From assembly GCA_001939145.1 (NCBI GenBank), contig LSRX01000696.1, forward strand, positions 284,546 to 348,545: DNA of 64,000 nt, in the 5' to 3' direction. The DNA is from Symbiodinium microadriaticum. Lineage: Eukaryota > Sar > Dinophyceae > Suessiales > Symbiodiniaceae. The translations under genes were made by a program, and so were the position numbers. Below the pieces are notes generated by a model. That model searched no databases. It had not been told where the DNA came from and was given only the letters and a program-made list of their open reading frames with translations. This document shows, one piece after another, positions 1-11,030 of this stretch (the stretch's first letter is position 1; each line of letters starts with the position of its first letter).

Positions 1-89
<89 letters not shown>

Positions 90-144
90 AGCTGCTGCTG
101 CTGCTGCTGCTGCTGCAGCAGCTGCAGCTGCTGCAGCTGCTGCA

Positions 145-207
<63 letters not shown>
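1..207. repeat. (GCT)n trinucleotide tract
   Basis: An almost pure GCT/CAG triplet run interrupted by a few GCA units around 88-150. It starts at the window edge, so its true length is unknown. It lies beyond the probable 3' continuation of the MFS gene. No reading frame can be assigned with confidence. Confidence 0.97.
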
Positions 208-369
208 AACGTATTCATACAAACTGGCCAGCACGTGGTACTTTCCCAATAGGCATGAGAAGCAGCGACGTGCGTCAAAAGAGAAGAAGCCGTGTCTACC
301 GAATGATAGAGCTCGAAGCAGTATGGACCCTCAAACCGCCACCAACAAAAACCGTCAGAAACCCTAAAC

Positions 370-448
370 CAGGAAGGAGCCGAGAAGCTGGGCGGATGCC
401 TCCCAGGAAGTAGCCTTCGAAGATGAAACCATTCACGGACATCAAGAC
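370..448 (-). CDS. candidate second exon of the MFS transporter (TM7)
   Basis: On the minus strand an AG at 450-449 precedes an open frame beginning VLMSVNGFIFEGYFLGG, a hydrophobic stretch suited to the seventh membrane helix of an MFS protein. It is in phase with a possible GT donor at 707-706 in the upstream exon, which would join RRQLL to VLMSV. The 3' end near 370 runs into telomere-like repeat (GGTTTAGGG). The phase match and hydrophobicity support it, but no family motif falls in this piece. Remaining helices would lie left of the window. Confidence 0.35.
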
Positions 449-480
449 CTCAAAAGCCAGAAACGGCCTTCAGTCAAGAA

Positions 481-590
481 GGCCTCTAAACCCTAAGCCC
501 TATAAACCCTAAGCCCTAAAAACCCTAAGCCCTATAAGCCCTAAGCCCTAAATCCACAGGCCTCAAACCCTAAGCCCTAAAGCCCCAAAC
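481..590 (-). repeat. telomere-like repeat, CCCTAAA/CCCTAAG variants
   Basis: Degenerate CCCTAAA and CCCTAAG units, in the probable intron between the two MFS exons. In the sense of that gene the repeat is G-rich and lies near the intron 5' side. Confidence 0.85.
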
Positions 591-620
591 CGCAGCTCAT
601 GGGCGTGGAGGCCTCGGGGT

Positions 621-1535
621 TCAGGCTGAAGTGCCCTCACTCCCGCCATCTTCCTGCATCTGAGCGACATAGGAGCTCCCTCTCAGGAGGCTGAGCCCCA
701 AAAGCACCAAAAGCTGCCGTCTGAGCACACCATCTCCTTGCGGTTGATCAGCCTTCGGAGGCTCCTCATCCGCTCTGACATCGGGCAGGAGGAGGTAGTT
801 CGCCAGAGTGTTTAGGACTGTGAGACCAAAGACGGCAAGAAATGAAACTTGCCAGTTGCCGAAGGCCCAGGCAATGAGGCCACCTGTCGCAGGCCCTGCA
901 ATGTGTGCGAGCAGCGCGACGCACGCCACTTTGTTCGAGGCTCGCCTCAGCTCCTCCGGATCACTGTAGGATGCAGTCAGCATGGCTGACACCGCGACAC
1001 TGGAAGATGCAGAGATGCCCTGCAGGACGCGTCCAACCACAAACCAGCCGAAGGAAGGTGCAAAAGCGCAGCCGAGCGCACCGGAAGCCAGGAAGAGCTG
1101 GCACCAAAGTATCATTTGCCGCATGCCGCGTTTTCGGATCCAGTGTCCGGCACAAAGCATTGTCAGGGCGCAGCTCATGAGATGGACCTGGATGGTGGAA
1201 CCGACGGCTTCAGGATCCACACCGAACTGCCTCGAGATCTTTGGCATGCTTGGCTGGTACTGGTCGGTGCAGAAGAAGTCCATGCCTGTCGTCAAGCCCA
1301 AGAGGACCAAGACATGTAAGGGCAGCCCCTCCTTCTGTCTTCCTGGGTTCCCTGGGATCGGCGCAAGCAGCAGGAAGAGAGCGAAGCAGCAAAGGGTCAG
1401 GGCTTGCGAGGCAACTGCGATCCAGAAGCGAGGGCCCCCATCCAAGCCCCCATCTAAGCCCTGCAGCTCCGACTTAAGGGACACCTGCAAGAAGTTGCAG
1501 CTGATCTCCTCCCAAGCTTCCGGGCCGGCATCCAT
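621..1535 (-). CDS. MFS transporter exon, Bcr/CflA-like drug:H+ antiporter type (partial)
   Basis: A 304-codon open frame with the N-terminal half of a major facilitator. Visible signatures: a hydrophobic segment at residues 37-57, TM1 about 73-90 followed by DQYQPSMPKISRQF, the loop 2-3 element GHWIRKRGMRQ (130-140), GRVLQGISAS (168-177) and the antiporter-like GPATGG (214-219) before NWQVSF. These match the DHA1 / Bcr-CflA class of multidrug and sugar-efflux proteins, known for proton-coupled export across a membrane; the substrate cannot be predicted. An in-frame TGA lies 21 nt upstream of the ATG, next to CTCAG, so the exon may start there by cis- or trans-splicing. Family members have about 400 residues and 12 helices, so only six or seven are here. 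The true exon end is probably near 708, because the last 28 codons look like intron read-through. The family is bacterial-like, so acquisition by transfer is possible but untested. Confidence 0.8.
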   Translation of the reverse strand: MDAGPEAWEEISCNFLQVSLKSELQGLDGGLDGGPRFWIAVASQALTLCCFALFLLLAPIPGNPGRQKEGLPLHVLVLLGLTTGMDFFCTDQYQPSMPKISRQFGVDPEAVGSTIQVHLMSCALTMLCAGHWIRKRGMRQMILWCQLFLASGALGCAFAPSFGWFVVGRVLQGISASSSVAVSAMLTASYSDPEELRRASNKVACVALLAHIAGPATGGLIAWAFGNWQVSFLAVFGLTVLNTLANYLLLPDVRADEEPPKADQPQGDGVLRRQLLVLLGLSLLRGSSYVAQMQEDGGSEGTSA

Positions 1536-1710
1536 TCTGAGCGGCTTGGCGGTTCAGTAAGCACATGGCGTCGGCTCTAGTCTCGAGCCTAAACCACTGG
1601 CAAGGATCGGACAAGAAGCTGGCGGGTGCCGCGACCTATCAGAAGCTATTCATGCGTCTGAAACCAATAGAACTGAACATGAGAGCAGCTTCGCCCTCGT
1701 GATGGTGGCC

Positions 1711-1866
1711 GAGCTGGAGCTCGAAGTGCTTGTCAAAGTGCTTGTCTTCGAGCTGGAGCTCGAAGTGCTTGTCAAAGTGCTTGTCTTCGAGCTGGAGCTC
1801 GAAGTGCTTGTCAAAGTGCTTGTCTTCGAGCTGGAGCTCGAAGTGCTTGTCAAAGTGCTTGTCTTC
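1711..1866. repeat. 39-bp minisatellite, four essentially identical copies
   Basis: Four head-to-tail units of 39 bp start at 1711, 1750, 1789 and 1828. Because 39 is a multiple of 3, several frames stay open: one plus frame reads the 13-residue unit ELELEVLVKVLVF, another is rich in Ser/Cys/Lys, and the minus strand reads KTSTLTSTSSSSS. No flanking coding sequence was recognised, so coding status is open. Confidence 0.95.
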
Positions 1867-1869
1867 GTC

Positions 1870-2960
1870 GCCGTGGTGCTCGCTGCCGCAGTATCACAGG
1901 GCTGCGCATCATCACGGTCTGAGAGCTCCTCGCACCAGTCTTTGGCGAGTTTGTCCTGTGCAAGGGAAGGCTTTTAGGACAACCTTGCTGGTGGCAATCT
2001 GTCGAATGCAACATAGCGGCCGTGAAACTCATTCAGTGAAGACTCGATAGCTCACAATTGCTAGCTCCCCTGTGCGGTAGACCCGTTCAAACATGCCACA
2101 GACCACATGGCTTCGGGGATAGTATGAATGCAAGAACAGGTGTTCCTCTTTCAGCTCGTCATTGTGGAGGCAGACTTTGCGTGCCATTGTCAGACTTCAA
2201 GTTCTCGTGTCGATTACTGCTTCTACCGCTACATTGCATCTCGACTCGCACAAAAGTTCGATCTGTGCATTTTCTGGAAAGGCGACGTTTGAAGCAAGAC
2301 GCAGAGTGATTTGACCACAAAACCGCAACATGAGGATGGAAGGCGTAATCATAGACCGACCATCCACCTGCAGATTCCAAGTCTCAGACAGTATACGGAA
2401 ATTTCTATGAAGCGCTGGAAAACGTATAGGATCTATTTGCAAGTGCCTTCTCACATCGGTCATGCTCACCGTACACTGCCCAGCGGAAAGCAACATCGCC
2501 CTCGTTGTGAGTCTCGATCTACTGGGCGCGACATTCAAGAGCGTGATTCACTGAGGCAAGACCACTTCTCTCCGACTGAGATTCGAAGCAGTACCCTTTC
2601 ATGAGGTCTGCATAGGTCTGCATGGAAGCGAGCTCGTTGCAGCTTCTCTGCCTTCAAAATGTAGCATCTCACTTCAAAGCCACAGGGTTTCCTCTCTCAG
2701 ATTCTGCTTTGAGTTTGCGACGTTCACCTGCCCTCCGGATCAAGAAGGATCCTTTTCCCTCGTAGAATATACGGCAATGTAGTACCACTACCATAGAGTA
2801 TAGCACACGACATTACAATACAACACAAGATGACACAGGCATGGTTGCTGCGAACGCACGCGGCTCCTCGAGCTCGCTCTTGTGCAAAGCCCGATTCCAG
2901 AGGCAAGCCGGTCCCACCGAGCCCGATGTCCCTGCCTCGCCGGGTTCATCGTAGCCATGA
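1870..2960. other. no recognisable gene
   Basis: Mixed-composition sequence. A 113-codon minus-strand frame at 2197-2538 has normal amino-acid composition but no motif I recognise. No telomere-like block and no clear splice-bounded exon was seen. Confidence 0.4.
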
Positions 2961-2977
2961 ACAACAGTTCAGTAGAC

Positions 2978-3560
2978 ATGATGATGATGATAATGATGAT
3001 GATGATGATGATGACGACTACGGGGATGTGACCATGAAGACACAGTACCTGTGTGATACGACCTTCAAAGGACTTCGCACAGCATCCTCAAAGGTTCTCG
3101 GATGCGGTGCGGCGGTGCTTCTCCTACTTTAGCCTCACAAGGGGTCTTGTTGATACTGATGCTGGTAAGAGCTCCACTTCGCCTGCAGGTTTGCGATGGT
3201 GACAACTGTGGTGATGTGGATGCTGGTGATCATGACTCTGTTTGTTACTGATGATGGCGGTGCAGAAGGTCGAGGTCGTCGCCGTCATCATCTTTATGAA
3301 TTTATGAAAATAATCACCATCGTCACATCGTCATCATCATCCCTGTTATCATCACCATCATCATCATCACCATCATCATAAGTTAATCATAAGCATCACA
3401 GTCATCGCCAGCATCCCCAAAAATCTCGCCCTCATCATCACCACCAGCATCACTGCCACCATCGCCACCACCGTCTTGATCGGCAATCGTCGTCAGCATC
3501 ATGAATAGCATCACCATCATCAATATCAAGCAAATAAATTAGTCGTCATCATCATCTTCT
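2978..3560. repeat. GAT/TCA trinucleotide-rich region
   Basis: A pure ATG/GAT run at 2978-3014, then a TCA/CATCAC-rich region from about 3317 that decays toward 3560. It is a degraded microsatellite pair; frames through it encode only Asp or Ser/His runs. Confidence 0.85.
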
Positions 3561-3864
3561 GATTCTTCAACATCGTCACAAGTTGTCTAACGACCATGGT
3601 AACTTTGTGGCGACTTCCCGGAGCATCACCCATACGATCCTCACGATCCGGAATCGTATTCGTTACTGTTCGCACTTCAGTTCGCACTCACTCTCGCTAT
3701 CAACACCGCTACCATGCCAGCTTGAACCTCTAAAGTAATGGCTAATTACATGATGTCGTTGCCGCCTGTGCCAACTGTACTTGTGAATGTGCGTGTCTAC
3801 ACTCTTTGCAATGCTGGCAGCTTGCATCTGGAAGTGCGAGCCCCAAGTTAAGCCCCAGGGGCTG

Positions 3865-4095
3865 TGCGCGAGAAGGTCGCGCTAGAGGACTGCTGAGCGT
3901 TCCGTGCTCCAGGTCCGGCGCGTGCACTCTCTCCAGAACCCAGCTTTGGTGAAGGCTTTCCACTCTCAGCCAGCGACGAAGCATAAGGAAGGGGGCTGGG
4001 GCCCGGAGGAGGTCCGGGAGCCGAGCCGGAACCAGGTGGATAGGTCGCCTCTGCAAGGAGTCTGAGCTTATCACCATGGCCGCCACCATGACTTG
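3865..4095 (-). CDS. candidate Pro/Gly/Ser-rich exon, unknown protein
   Basis: A minus-strand frame reads SASHGGGHGDKLRLLAEATY and continues into a Pro/Gly/Ser-rich stretch ending at a TAA. It may be a linker exon of the same gene as the exon at 4240-4371, which lies upstream on the same strand. No domain is visible and the 5' boundary is uncertain. Confidence 0.25.
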
Positions 4096-4239
4096 CTGAC
4101 TCACCTTAGATGTGATGTGTTGTGGCGAAGTACCGCCATAGCAACCTTCCACTTAGGAATTGTAGAAGCTTTTCTAGAATCCTGAAACCGATAATCGGCT
4201 TCTTCACTAAAGGTCTGAAGATCCAAAACATACTGGCAC

Positions 4240-4371
4240 TGCCAAGGCTCCGTACCACTTCACGCGGTGCGTCGCACCATCGGAATGGACACTGCGAACA
4301 ATCGTCAGACTCTGCGCGCTTCCAAAGTCCAGGTGCGTTGCATCTGTCTCCATCTCGGATCGCATTGTCTG
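4240..4371 (-). CDS. candidate exon, unknown protein (44 codons)
   Basis: Bounded by ATTTCAG before the exon and GTGCCAG after it, exactly 44 codons in phase 0. The product contains SAQSLTIVRSVHSDGATHRV followed by KWYGALA, of ordinary globular composition with no low complexity. I do not recognise the family. Neighbouring minus-strand candidates at about 4745-4830 (KKLKERHTRFLQEEMQQKIG, coiled-coil-like) and 3865-4095 could belong to the same gene. Confidence 0.45.
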
Positions 4372-4744
4372 CTGAAATATACAAACATACAGAGTCCTGT
4401 ATCTAACAATGACTTCGCCGGATGGAGTCTTGTGTAGTGGCATTTAGCAGCCTCCCACCTCAAGCCTAGATCCCCTTCCAAAAGCCCTCTTACACACAAT
4501 CGAAAAAACGAAACTCCGCACCGTAATTCACTTCGGCATGTTTTGTGTATGTACGTTCCTGATGGAACCCATGAGCACTCTGAGTGAAGACTGTTTCGGA
4601 GTGTAGCTCGATAGGGAGGTGGAATGAGGTGGCAGAATGTTTTTTTTTACAGGCTGTGCACGCTGCCTGAAAGCAATGGTGGCCCTTGCAAGCTGTCGTC
4701 GCCTAGCGGTTCAACAGAAACTAGGGGACTAGCGAAACCCGCCA

Positions 4745-4830
4745 ATCTTCTGCTGCATCTCCTCCTGCAAGAAGCGTGTATGTCTCTCTTTGAGCTTCTT
4801 TGCTTCATTCATGGGGCGCGAGCGTGCTGC
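4745..4830 (-). CDS. candidate coiled-coil exon, unknown protein
   Basis: A minus-strand frame reads KKLKERHTRFLQEEMQQKIG and then meets a possible GT donor (GGCG followed by GTTTCG). The heptad-like, charge-rich composition suggests a coiled coil. Boundaries and family are not determined. Confidence 0.3.
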
Positions 4831-4839
4831 ACAGCGCCC

Positions 4840-6650
4840 CTGCCTTTGATTCAAGTTAAGAGTAAGGGCCCATTGCAAGGCGGCAGCGATCAAGATCCGA
4901 GTGTGGTACATGATGGTAGATGGTAATCAAACAGGCCCAGTTCGCGGGATCACTTCCTCGCCCATGTGCACCCTTGCCTATTTTTCGTGCGTGGAGCAGC
5001 ATGGAAAAGTCTGCAGCAGGTGCAGACGAGTTTTTCGCGACTTTAATTTCCCGAGCACCTGCGTTTCAGAAGTAACACGGCCATGTGCTATAGCTCGCTG
5101 TCGTGTAAAGGACAGCCTTCAAATGGACTCCGTCTTGAACTGCCCTGAGCTGTGCCGCCTCGACTGCTGCGGCCTACCGAAAACTGAACTGAATTCCTCC
5201 CTGAGTTAAACCTCTGTCAAGTGGCAGTCATGCTTCGCATCATGTAATTGCCGGAAAATTGCATCTCGACGTATTTAAGCCAATCTCCAACTGAAAGCTC
5301 CACATTGATCCAGGTCCCAGAATCATCGATGGCAAGGCCCCAGCCCATTGATGCTACGTCCTCCGGGTTAGTTGTCTAAGACAAGACTGACTGCGACAAG
5401 AGATCTCGAAAGCAACTGCTGGATTCACACTGCGCATTAATGAGGACTTCTGAACTGCCGCCTAGACGGTCCTACATGATCGCATGTGCTCACACGCCAC
5501 ATTGCCATGTCAAGTTCATCAACGAGAACTAAGGCGAAGTCCAGCACACCCGGGATCTGAATGGAGACGGAAAATTCCAAGTCGTCAGAAGCAAGCCTCC
5601 CAGAAAAAGGCACACAGACGCAGAGAGGATCCAGCAAAGATGCAACGCAATTGCCGTAAGTACATGCGCCAAGTGGCGAAAAGTTGTTGAACGTGACGTT
5701 TTCGTCCCAATCATTGACGTCGACTTCTGGACAACATCTTGCATCAGCCTCGGGCTTTAGACGGTTTGGAAGATCGAGTCTGTCTTGGCAGACTTTGCAG
5801 CAAGAGGCGAAAACCTGATGCAGGCGGCACATGCAGCCAATGTCAAAGGCCAAAACTGGGTTTCGTGTTGAACAGACAGCAACCGCAACTCCTAAACCCT
5901 ACAATGTACCGCTTGCAGACAAGACAGTCAAAAGGCCGTGTCAAACAAAAAGTTTTTTTGTAAGTGTTGCAGCCGATTCCGGCAGTTGGCTGAATGACTA
6001 ATTAATAATTATCTCTTCAAGCCGTCCCTGCTTTGGACGGAGGCCGATGCTGCAAAGCGCCCTTCATCCCTTGAAAGGCACATTGCGGCGTAGTGTCGCT
6101 GGCTGCCCAACACGTACTCTCGACATCGGCTGCCTGTCGAAGGTTTGGAATAAACAGAAATATTACGTCTTACTCTGTTATTTTGCTATTGTCATACAGT
6201 ATCGTATGTTATCTTGCAGTATGCTGTACTGTTTCGAATTGTATTGAAGAACTGCATGATACTGCATGCTTACGGTCCGAGGCTTGGGGGTTGGCCTTGA
6301 TTGCACAGCTGAGGCTGAAACGGCATCTCCCAGCTGGAGCCCTTCCAGTTCTTACGTATACTGCGACATACGATAACATGCAAGGCTGCTGGTTGCATTG
6401 ACTTGCAGTACATGCGACTGAGTTTCGCTACATCGCGCACCAGCGAATGAAACCTCTTCTTCGGTCTGTGCTCGGTTGGATACCAACCCCCCTATCTCAA
6501 CTAAACGGATGGTCTCGTGTGATGAGCAGTGGCGGCCTACAACTACAAGCAGCGACTAGGCCTGCCCCGCCCACAGCAGTACGCATGCCAACCATAGCAT
6601 TGCCGCCGCGTCACATGATAGGCGGCATGATCTTGCCTATCATGAATACT
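4840..6650. other. no confident gene
   Basis: A 138-codon minus frame at 5437-5853 contains FNNFSPLGACTYGNC and looks protein-like but matches nothing I know. From 6150 to 6260 the sequence is a decayed AT-rich repeat of TGTTAT/TGCTGTA words. Confidence 0.35.
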
Positions 6651-6654
6651 TTGC

Positions 6655-6714
6655 GTGCCCTGAACCCGAAACCCCAAACCTTAAACCTGAAACCCTAGAG
6701 GCCAAACCCTAAAC
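6655..6714 (-). repeat. telomere-like block, CCCTAAA orientation
   Basis: Degenerate CCCTAAA-type units ending exactly at the exon boundary of 6715-6771, so on the minus strand the intron starts GTTTAGGG. Confidence 0.85.
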
Positions 6715-6771
6715 ATCTCCGCCAGCATCTTGGGCCGAAACGGCTGCGTCGGATCGCCCAAGATCGTACGG
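6715..6771 (-). CDS. candidate exon whose donor is GTTTAGGG
   Basis: Nineteen codons between CCCCAAG and GTTTAGGG on the minus strand, reading PYDLGRSDAAVSAQDAGGD. GC-rich, open, flanked by telomere-like repeat on both sides. The protein is unrecognised. Confidence 0.4.
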
Positions 6772-7079
6772 CTTGGGGTCTGGGGCTGAAGCTTCAGGGT
6801 TAGGGGCTTCGGGCTTAGAGTTCAGTCTCGGATCTGGGGCATCTTGTGTCCATCCGGGTGACCCTAATAACTGAACCCGGCTGGTGGGGCGAAAGCCGCC
6901 GAAAATGGAACCCCAAGCCCTAATATGGGGGAGCCGAATAAGTAGAGTAGGGCCTTGGGGGGATGAAAGACTAGACTAGACTGTGAGCTGCTCAGCATAG
7001 AGCGGTTGAACCCGACGCCAGTTTACCAGAGGTGCGTCTTCGATATACTTCCGAGTGTCGGGATGTTTGAAGGCATTAT

Positions 7080-7560
7080 CAGTATTTGCATTAATATTGG
7101 TATTGGTGTTGTATTCGCATGTGTATTAGTCTGCGTCTGCTTTAGAATATCAGTATTCGCATTGGTATAAGTATGAGTAATAGTTCATATTGATATTCAA
7201 GTGAATATTAATAGTAGTATTCGTCTTAGTCTTAGTCTTAGTTTTAGTCTTAGTCCTAGTCTTAGTCTTAGCTTGGTATTGCTATTAGTATCAGTATTAG
7301 TAATCATATTAGTATGAATATTCGTATTAGTCTTAATCTTAGAACTAGCATTAGAATCAGTATTGGTATTAGTATTAGCATTTGTATCAATCTTAGTTTT
7401 GTTATTAATACTAGTATGAGTACTAGTAATAGTAATTGCTAATGCTATTTGTATTCGCAATCGTATTCGGGCCAGTATTATTAATAGTATCAATGGTGTA
7501 ACTGTTTTGGTATAATATTAGCATCAGTATTTTGATATTCGTATGAATATGAATAACACT
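7080..7560. repeat. degenerate TTAGTN hexamer repeat
   Basis: Hundreds of bases built from TTAGTA, TTAGTC, TTAGTT and related hexamers, with TATTAG interspersed. AT-rich and without coding sense. The core TTAG recalls the telomere-like unit, but the period is six and no GGG run is present. Confidence 0.85.
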
Positions 7561-7765
7561 TTGAAAATTAGCATTCCTATTCTTCTTCCAATTATTGTGA
7601 AGGTCTGCAACAGTGCGATTGTTACGTTGTTGATATTCTTAATATTTCCATCGTTTTTGCTTCGAGCTGAGTGCTTCAAGGTTTGATGCTCCCAGCCTCC
7701 TGACCCAAGCCGCCCCGCCGCTCGACCTCGACCTCATCGTAGGCTGCGAAATTGATCCTCAGATT

Positions 7766-7833
7766 CGGTTTAGGGTTTAGGGTGTACAGGGTTTAGGGTT
7801 GAGGGTATCGTTGTGGAGGGTTGGGTTTAGGGC
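7766..7833 (+). repeat. telomere-like block, TTTAGGG orientation
   Basis: GTTTAGGG units with variants. Confidence 0.85.
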
Positions 7834-8448
7834 TTGCTCTTTGATGGCCCTTTCTCCTCCTGCAGTTAAAGTCAAGGATTTGGGTTTATGGAGGCCGAGA
7901 CAAAGCCATATGAGTGGGCCATCCCCTGGCAGCCTTGGCATAGGTCCCGGCCGCCCAGACGTGTTTGAGCGCAAAAGCTGGACATGCGTGTAGAAAAGGA
8001 CGTGTAGAACAGCACTCCGGCTCACTTGTCCCATCCGGGAGTTGAACCGTTGCTGCCGCCGTGGTGGCTATGGTTTGATGCGTAGTTCTGGTACCAGCAA
8101 TACTTGTAGTGTAGTGGGAGCAGTAGCAGCCGCCGTCCTCAGGCTTGTGATTCTGTTTGTCATGGTCAATGTCATTCTAGTAGCAGCCGGTGGAGAGCGA
8201 GAAGTAGCAAAACCATCACATGTTGCCGTAGCAGCAGTCAATGAAGCCCAGAACTGACAAATCAAGTCTCTAACAATGAAGTCACACCCTGCGATAACGG
8301 TGGAGGTCTGACTGTAACAGCCGTCTGTCAGAAGCACAGATTCACTTCGACGAACGAGCAACTCCTTTGCTTTCCACACGAGCAGCCGTCCGATACTTTC
8401 ATGAGAAGAACCATCCCACGAGCTAGTTTCATGCTTTGGCTCCCTCAA

Positions 8449-8527
8449 CCCTAAGCCCTAAACCCTAAAACCCCAAATCCGCAAAACCCTGAAACCCTAC
8501 ACTGTTCCTAAAACCCTAAACCCTAAA
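8449..8527 (-). repeat. telomere-like block, CCCTAAA orientation
   Basis: CCCTAAA/CCCTAAAA units directly left of the exon at 8529-8594. Confidence 0.9.
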
Positions 8528-8528
8528 C

Positions 8529-8594
8529 TTGGGGTGTGGCCCTTTCTCCATCTTGGCTGTGGAGAAGAGCATTCTCTCCTCCCGGCGCCAGTAC
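8529..8594 (-). CDS. candidate exon flanked by inverted telomere-like blocks
   Basis: On the minus strand CGCAG precedes an open frame reading YWRREERMLFSTAKMEKGPH, ending at CAA with the donor GTTTAGGG. 66 nt, phase 1 in and 2 out. The charged, Met-rich composition is protein-like but the family is unknown. CCCTAAA repeat lies left and TTTAGGG repeat right of it on the plus strand. Confidence 0.45.
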
Positions 8595-8613
8595 CTGCGA
8601 AGCCAGCCCGGCC

Positions 8614-8730
8614 CTGGGTTTAGGGCTTGGGGCTTTAGGGCTTTAGGGTTTTAGGGTTCAGGGTTTAGGGTCTTAGGATTTCAGGGTTTAGGGCTTAAGG
8701 GTTGTTAGGGTTTAGGGCTTTAGTGGTTTC
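8614..8730 (+). repeat. telomere-like block, TTTAGGG orientation
   Basis: TTTAGGG/TTTTAGGG units with variants; in the sense of the exon at 8529-8594 it is the C-rich 3' end of the upstream intron. Confidence 0.9.
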
Positions 8731-8977
8731 TTCAAGCTAGGCTGGGCTTCCGTATTTGGGCCGGGGATCGTTTTGATACGTAAGATTTCCAGTCATTAAG
8801 GGTCTATAGTCAAAGCGCCGGCATTTTTCTGGCCTAACAGAGGCGCAGTCCTTGGCGAACCCTCGTGAAGCTCGGCAGTTGTCGTCATGCCGAGTGCTCT
8901 CATTAAGTTTCAAAACCATCTAACATCTGCATGTGCTCGTCCGACTTCGTGCTCACTTCATGTGCATAGCCGACATT

Positions 8978-9092
8978 ACCCTAAACCCTAAACCTGGCAT
9001 TGCCCTAAACCCTAAACCCGACATTCCCCTATAACCTAGACCCTAAACCTCTAAACCCCACCCCCTAGACCCCAAAACCCTAAACCCTAAAC
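8978..9092 (-). repeat. telomere-like block, CCCTAAA orientation
   Basis: CCCTAAA units ending exactly at the donor of the exon 9093-9161. Confidence 0.9.
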
Positions 9093-9161
9093 CCGGCGCC
9101 GCAAGCACAGTTCCCGAAGCTTGAGCAGAGGAGCAGGTCGTCTCGCGGAGGCACACCGGTC
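9093..9161 (-). CDS. candidate exon whose donor is GTTTAGGG
   Basis: Exactly 23 codons between GCTAAG and GTTTAGGG, reading DRCASARRPAPLLKLRELCL. It is followed on its 3' side by the block 8978-9092. A minus-strand frame near 9380-9500 (FSKAKRKREASQFFTYQARL) may be an upstream exon across the (ACT)n intron. Family unknown. Confidence 0.45.
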
Positions 9162-9328
9162 CTTAGCTTGGGCGAGATCTTACTATGACTGCTACTCTTC
9201 CTATTATTGTTATGATTACTTTCATTTTCTATTTTGATTATGATTAGTATCATTAGTTTTTTATTATGATTATTGTTACTAGTATTATCATCATTACTGT
9301 TATTAAAACTATTATTCTTCATACAACA

Positions 9329-9360
<32 letters not shown>

Positions 9361-9369
9361 GACGACGAT
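9329..9369. repeat. (ACT)n microsatellite
   Basis: About ten ACT triplets then ACG, inside an AT-rich stretch that is probably intronic. Confidence 0.95.
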
Positions 9370-9538
9370 GAGATCCCGAAGTGAGCAAGGAGAGGTGCAG
9401 CAAAGTGCAGAAAGCTCCCAGCCTCAGCAATCGGGCTTGGTAGGTGAAGAACTGAGAGGCCTCTCTCTTCCGCTTGGCCTTCGAGAAGGGGAGCGCTTGA
9501 GAGACAAAGGGAGCTGTTGAAGTTTGGAGTTCCAGGGC

Positions 9539-9645
9539 TTTTTTAGGGGCCCTGGAGCTTTAGGGGTTTAGGGCTTAGGGTTTTAGGGTATAGGGTTTGG
9601 GGCTTTAGGGTTGAGGGTTTCGTGTTTTAGGGTTTAGGGTTTGGA
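9539..9645 (+). repeat. telomere-like block, TTTAGGG orientation
   Basis: Degenerate TTTAGGG units, partner of the opposite block at 8978-9092. Confidence 0.85.
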
Positions 9646-9740
9646 AGCCACGGCCTCCCGCATCTGAAATGCCGCCTCAGCGCCGGGGGCTCTTCCTCGC
9701 ATGTTGAAAAGTTCAGCACGATATCATGTTCGACTGCCAT

Positions 9741-9765
9741 AATATATATATATATATACACATAC

Positions 9766-9799
<34 letters not shown>
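9741..9799. repeat. (TA)n microsatellite with CA interruptions
   Basis: TA dinucleotides broken by three ACA units. Confidence 0.95.
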
Positions 9800-10063
9800 C
9801 ACGCCGCCTCATGAGATCAGGCTACCGATGAAAGCACATCCAACAACAGGTGGCGTGGCTTTTCTAAGAGGTCAGAAGGCCAGCCACAGCTTATGTGGGC
9901 ACTCTTCACGTCGTATTCAACTCGCACGTACAAAAGGAACTTGCTGACTAACTACGGTTGGGGGCTGGGGCTGGGCATACGGGCTCAAGATGGACCATGG
10001 ACTATCCCCGCCGGAGGGTGCAGCTGTCGGGAGGGATACCAATGCAAGACGACAAGAGACGTA

Positions 10064-10145
10064 GGCCCTAAACCCAAAACCATCAACCCTAAACCCTGAA
10101 CCCTAAACCCAACACCCTAAACCATAAACCCTAAACCCTAAAACG
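10064..10145 (-). repeat. telomere-like block, CCCTAAA orientation
   Basis: CCCTAAA units with variants. Confidence 0.9.
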
Positions 10146-10947
10146 CTAAGCTCTAAACCGCTAAAGGCGGTGCATTCAGGGGGGAAACGCTCTCCCGGCT
10201 TCCCTTGCCATGGAGGGCTCCGGCAGACCATGGTTTCCGTCCTAGAAGCCTAGAAGAGTCGCAAGTTCACTATTCTTCTTAGCACTGTTAGTCCTAATAT
10301 ACGTTTATATTACCTGCATTACCAGCATTGATTGATCATGAGAACGATTAGTAATACCTCTTATTAGGAGAGCAGGCACCAGGAGCTCTACCAGGCCGGG
10401 AGAATTGAAACATCACGGTTTAGGGTTTAGGGTTTAGAGGCATCTGTCGCGTGGCATTTGTTTTGGGCGTCCAGGCGCCAGGTCATCTTAACAAGAAATA
10501 CTGCTACTACTTATTAATAATAATTCAGAATAATGGCGGCTTCTCCTTGCTGCATACAGAACCTTTGAGGAGATATATATAAGCTGCGAATGACTCTTGC
10601 CCGAACCAGTGCAAAAAGCCAGGTTCGCCCTTGGCTACCCAGGTCCCTTCTTCGACCTACGAGCCTGGCAAAATAACAGGAAAGGGGTGCATGTTGTTGG
10701 GTTAGGGCCTGTGGTTTCGGGTTTCTGGCACAAAAGATCCCCAATTCCAAAATCATGGATTAAGTGTCGTTGGCTTGACGCGTTCCAACCCCCAAGCCCT
10801 AAACCCCTGTATTCACCCCTAAACCCCCTCAACCCCCAAATCCTAAAGCCTGAACCCAAAACTCCCCAAAATCCTAACATTGCCTCCGAAAGCACGCAGC
10901 GCAGTGAGGCCTAAAGCCAATCCTGGCATGCTTGCAAAGATTCGTGT

Positions 10948-11030
10948 GGGCTGTTATAGTTGGGGTTGGGTTTAGGGTCTAGGGCTTAGGGTTTACGGCT
11001 CAGGGTTCAGGGTTTAGGGTTATGGACCAG
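10948..11030 (+). repeat. telomere-like block, TTTAGGG orientation
   Basis: GGGTTTAGGG-type units. The GC-rich spacer to its left (10879-10910) can be read as a small minus-strand exon, but at 32 nt it is too short to support. Confidence 0.8.

Noticed and set aside
1711..1866. CRISPR array
   Set aside because: Copies are directly adjacent with no spacers; the genome is eukaryotic.
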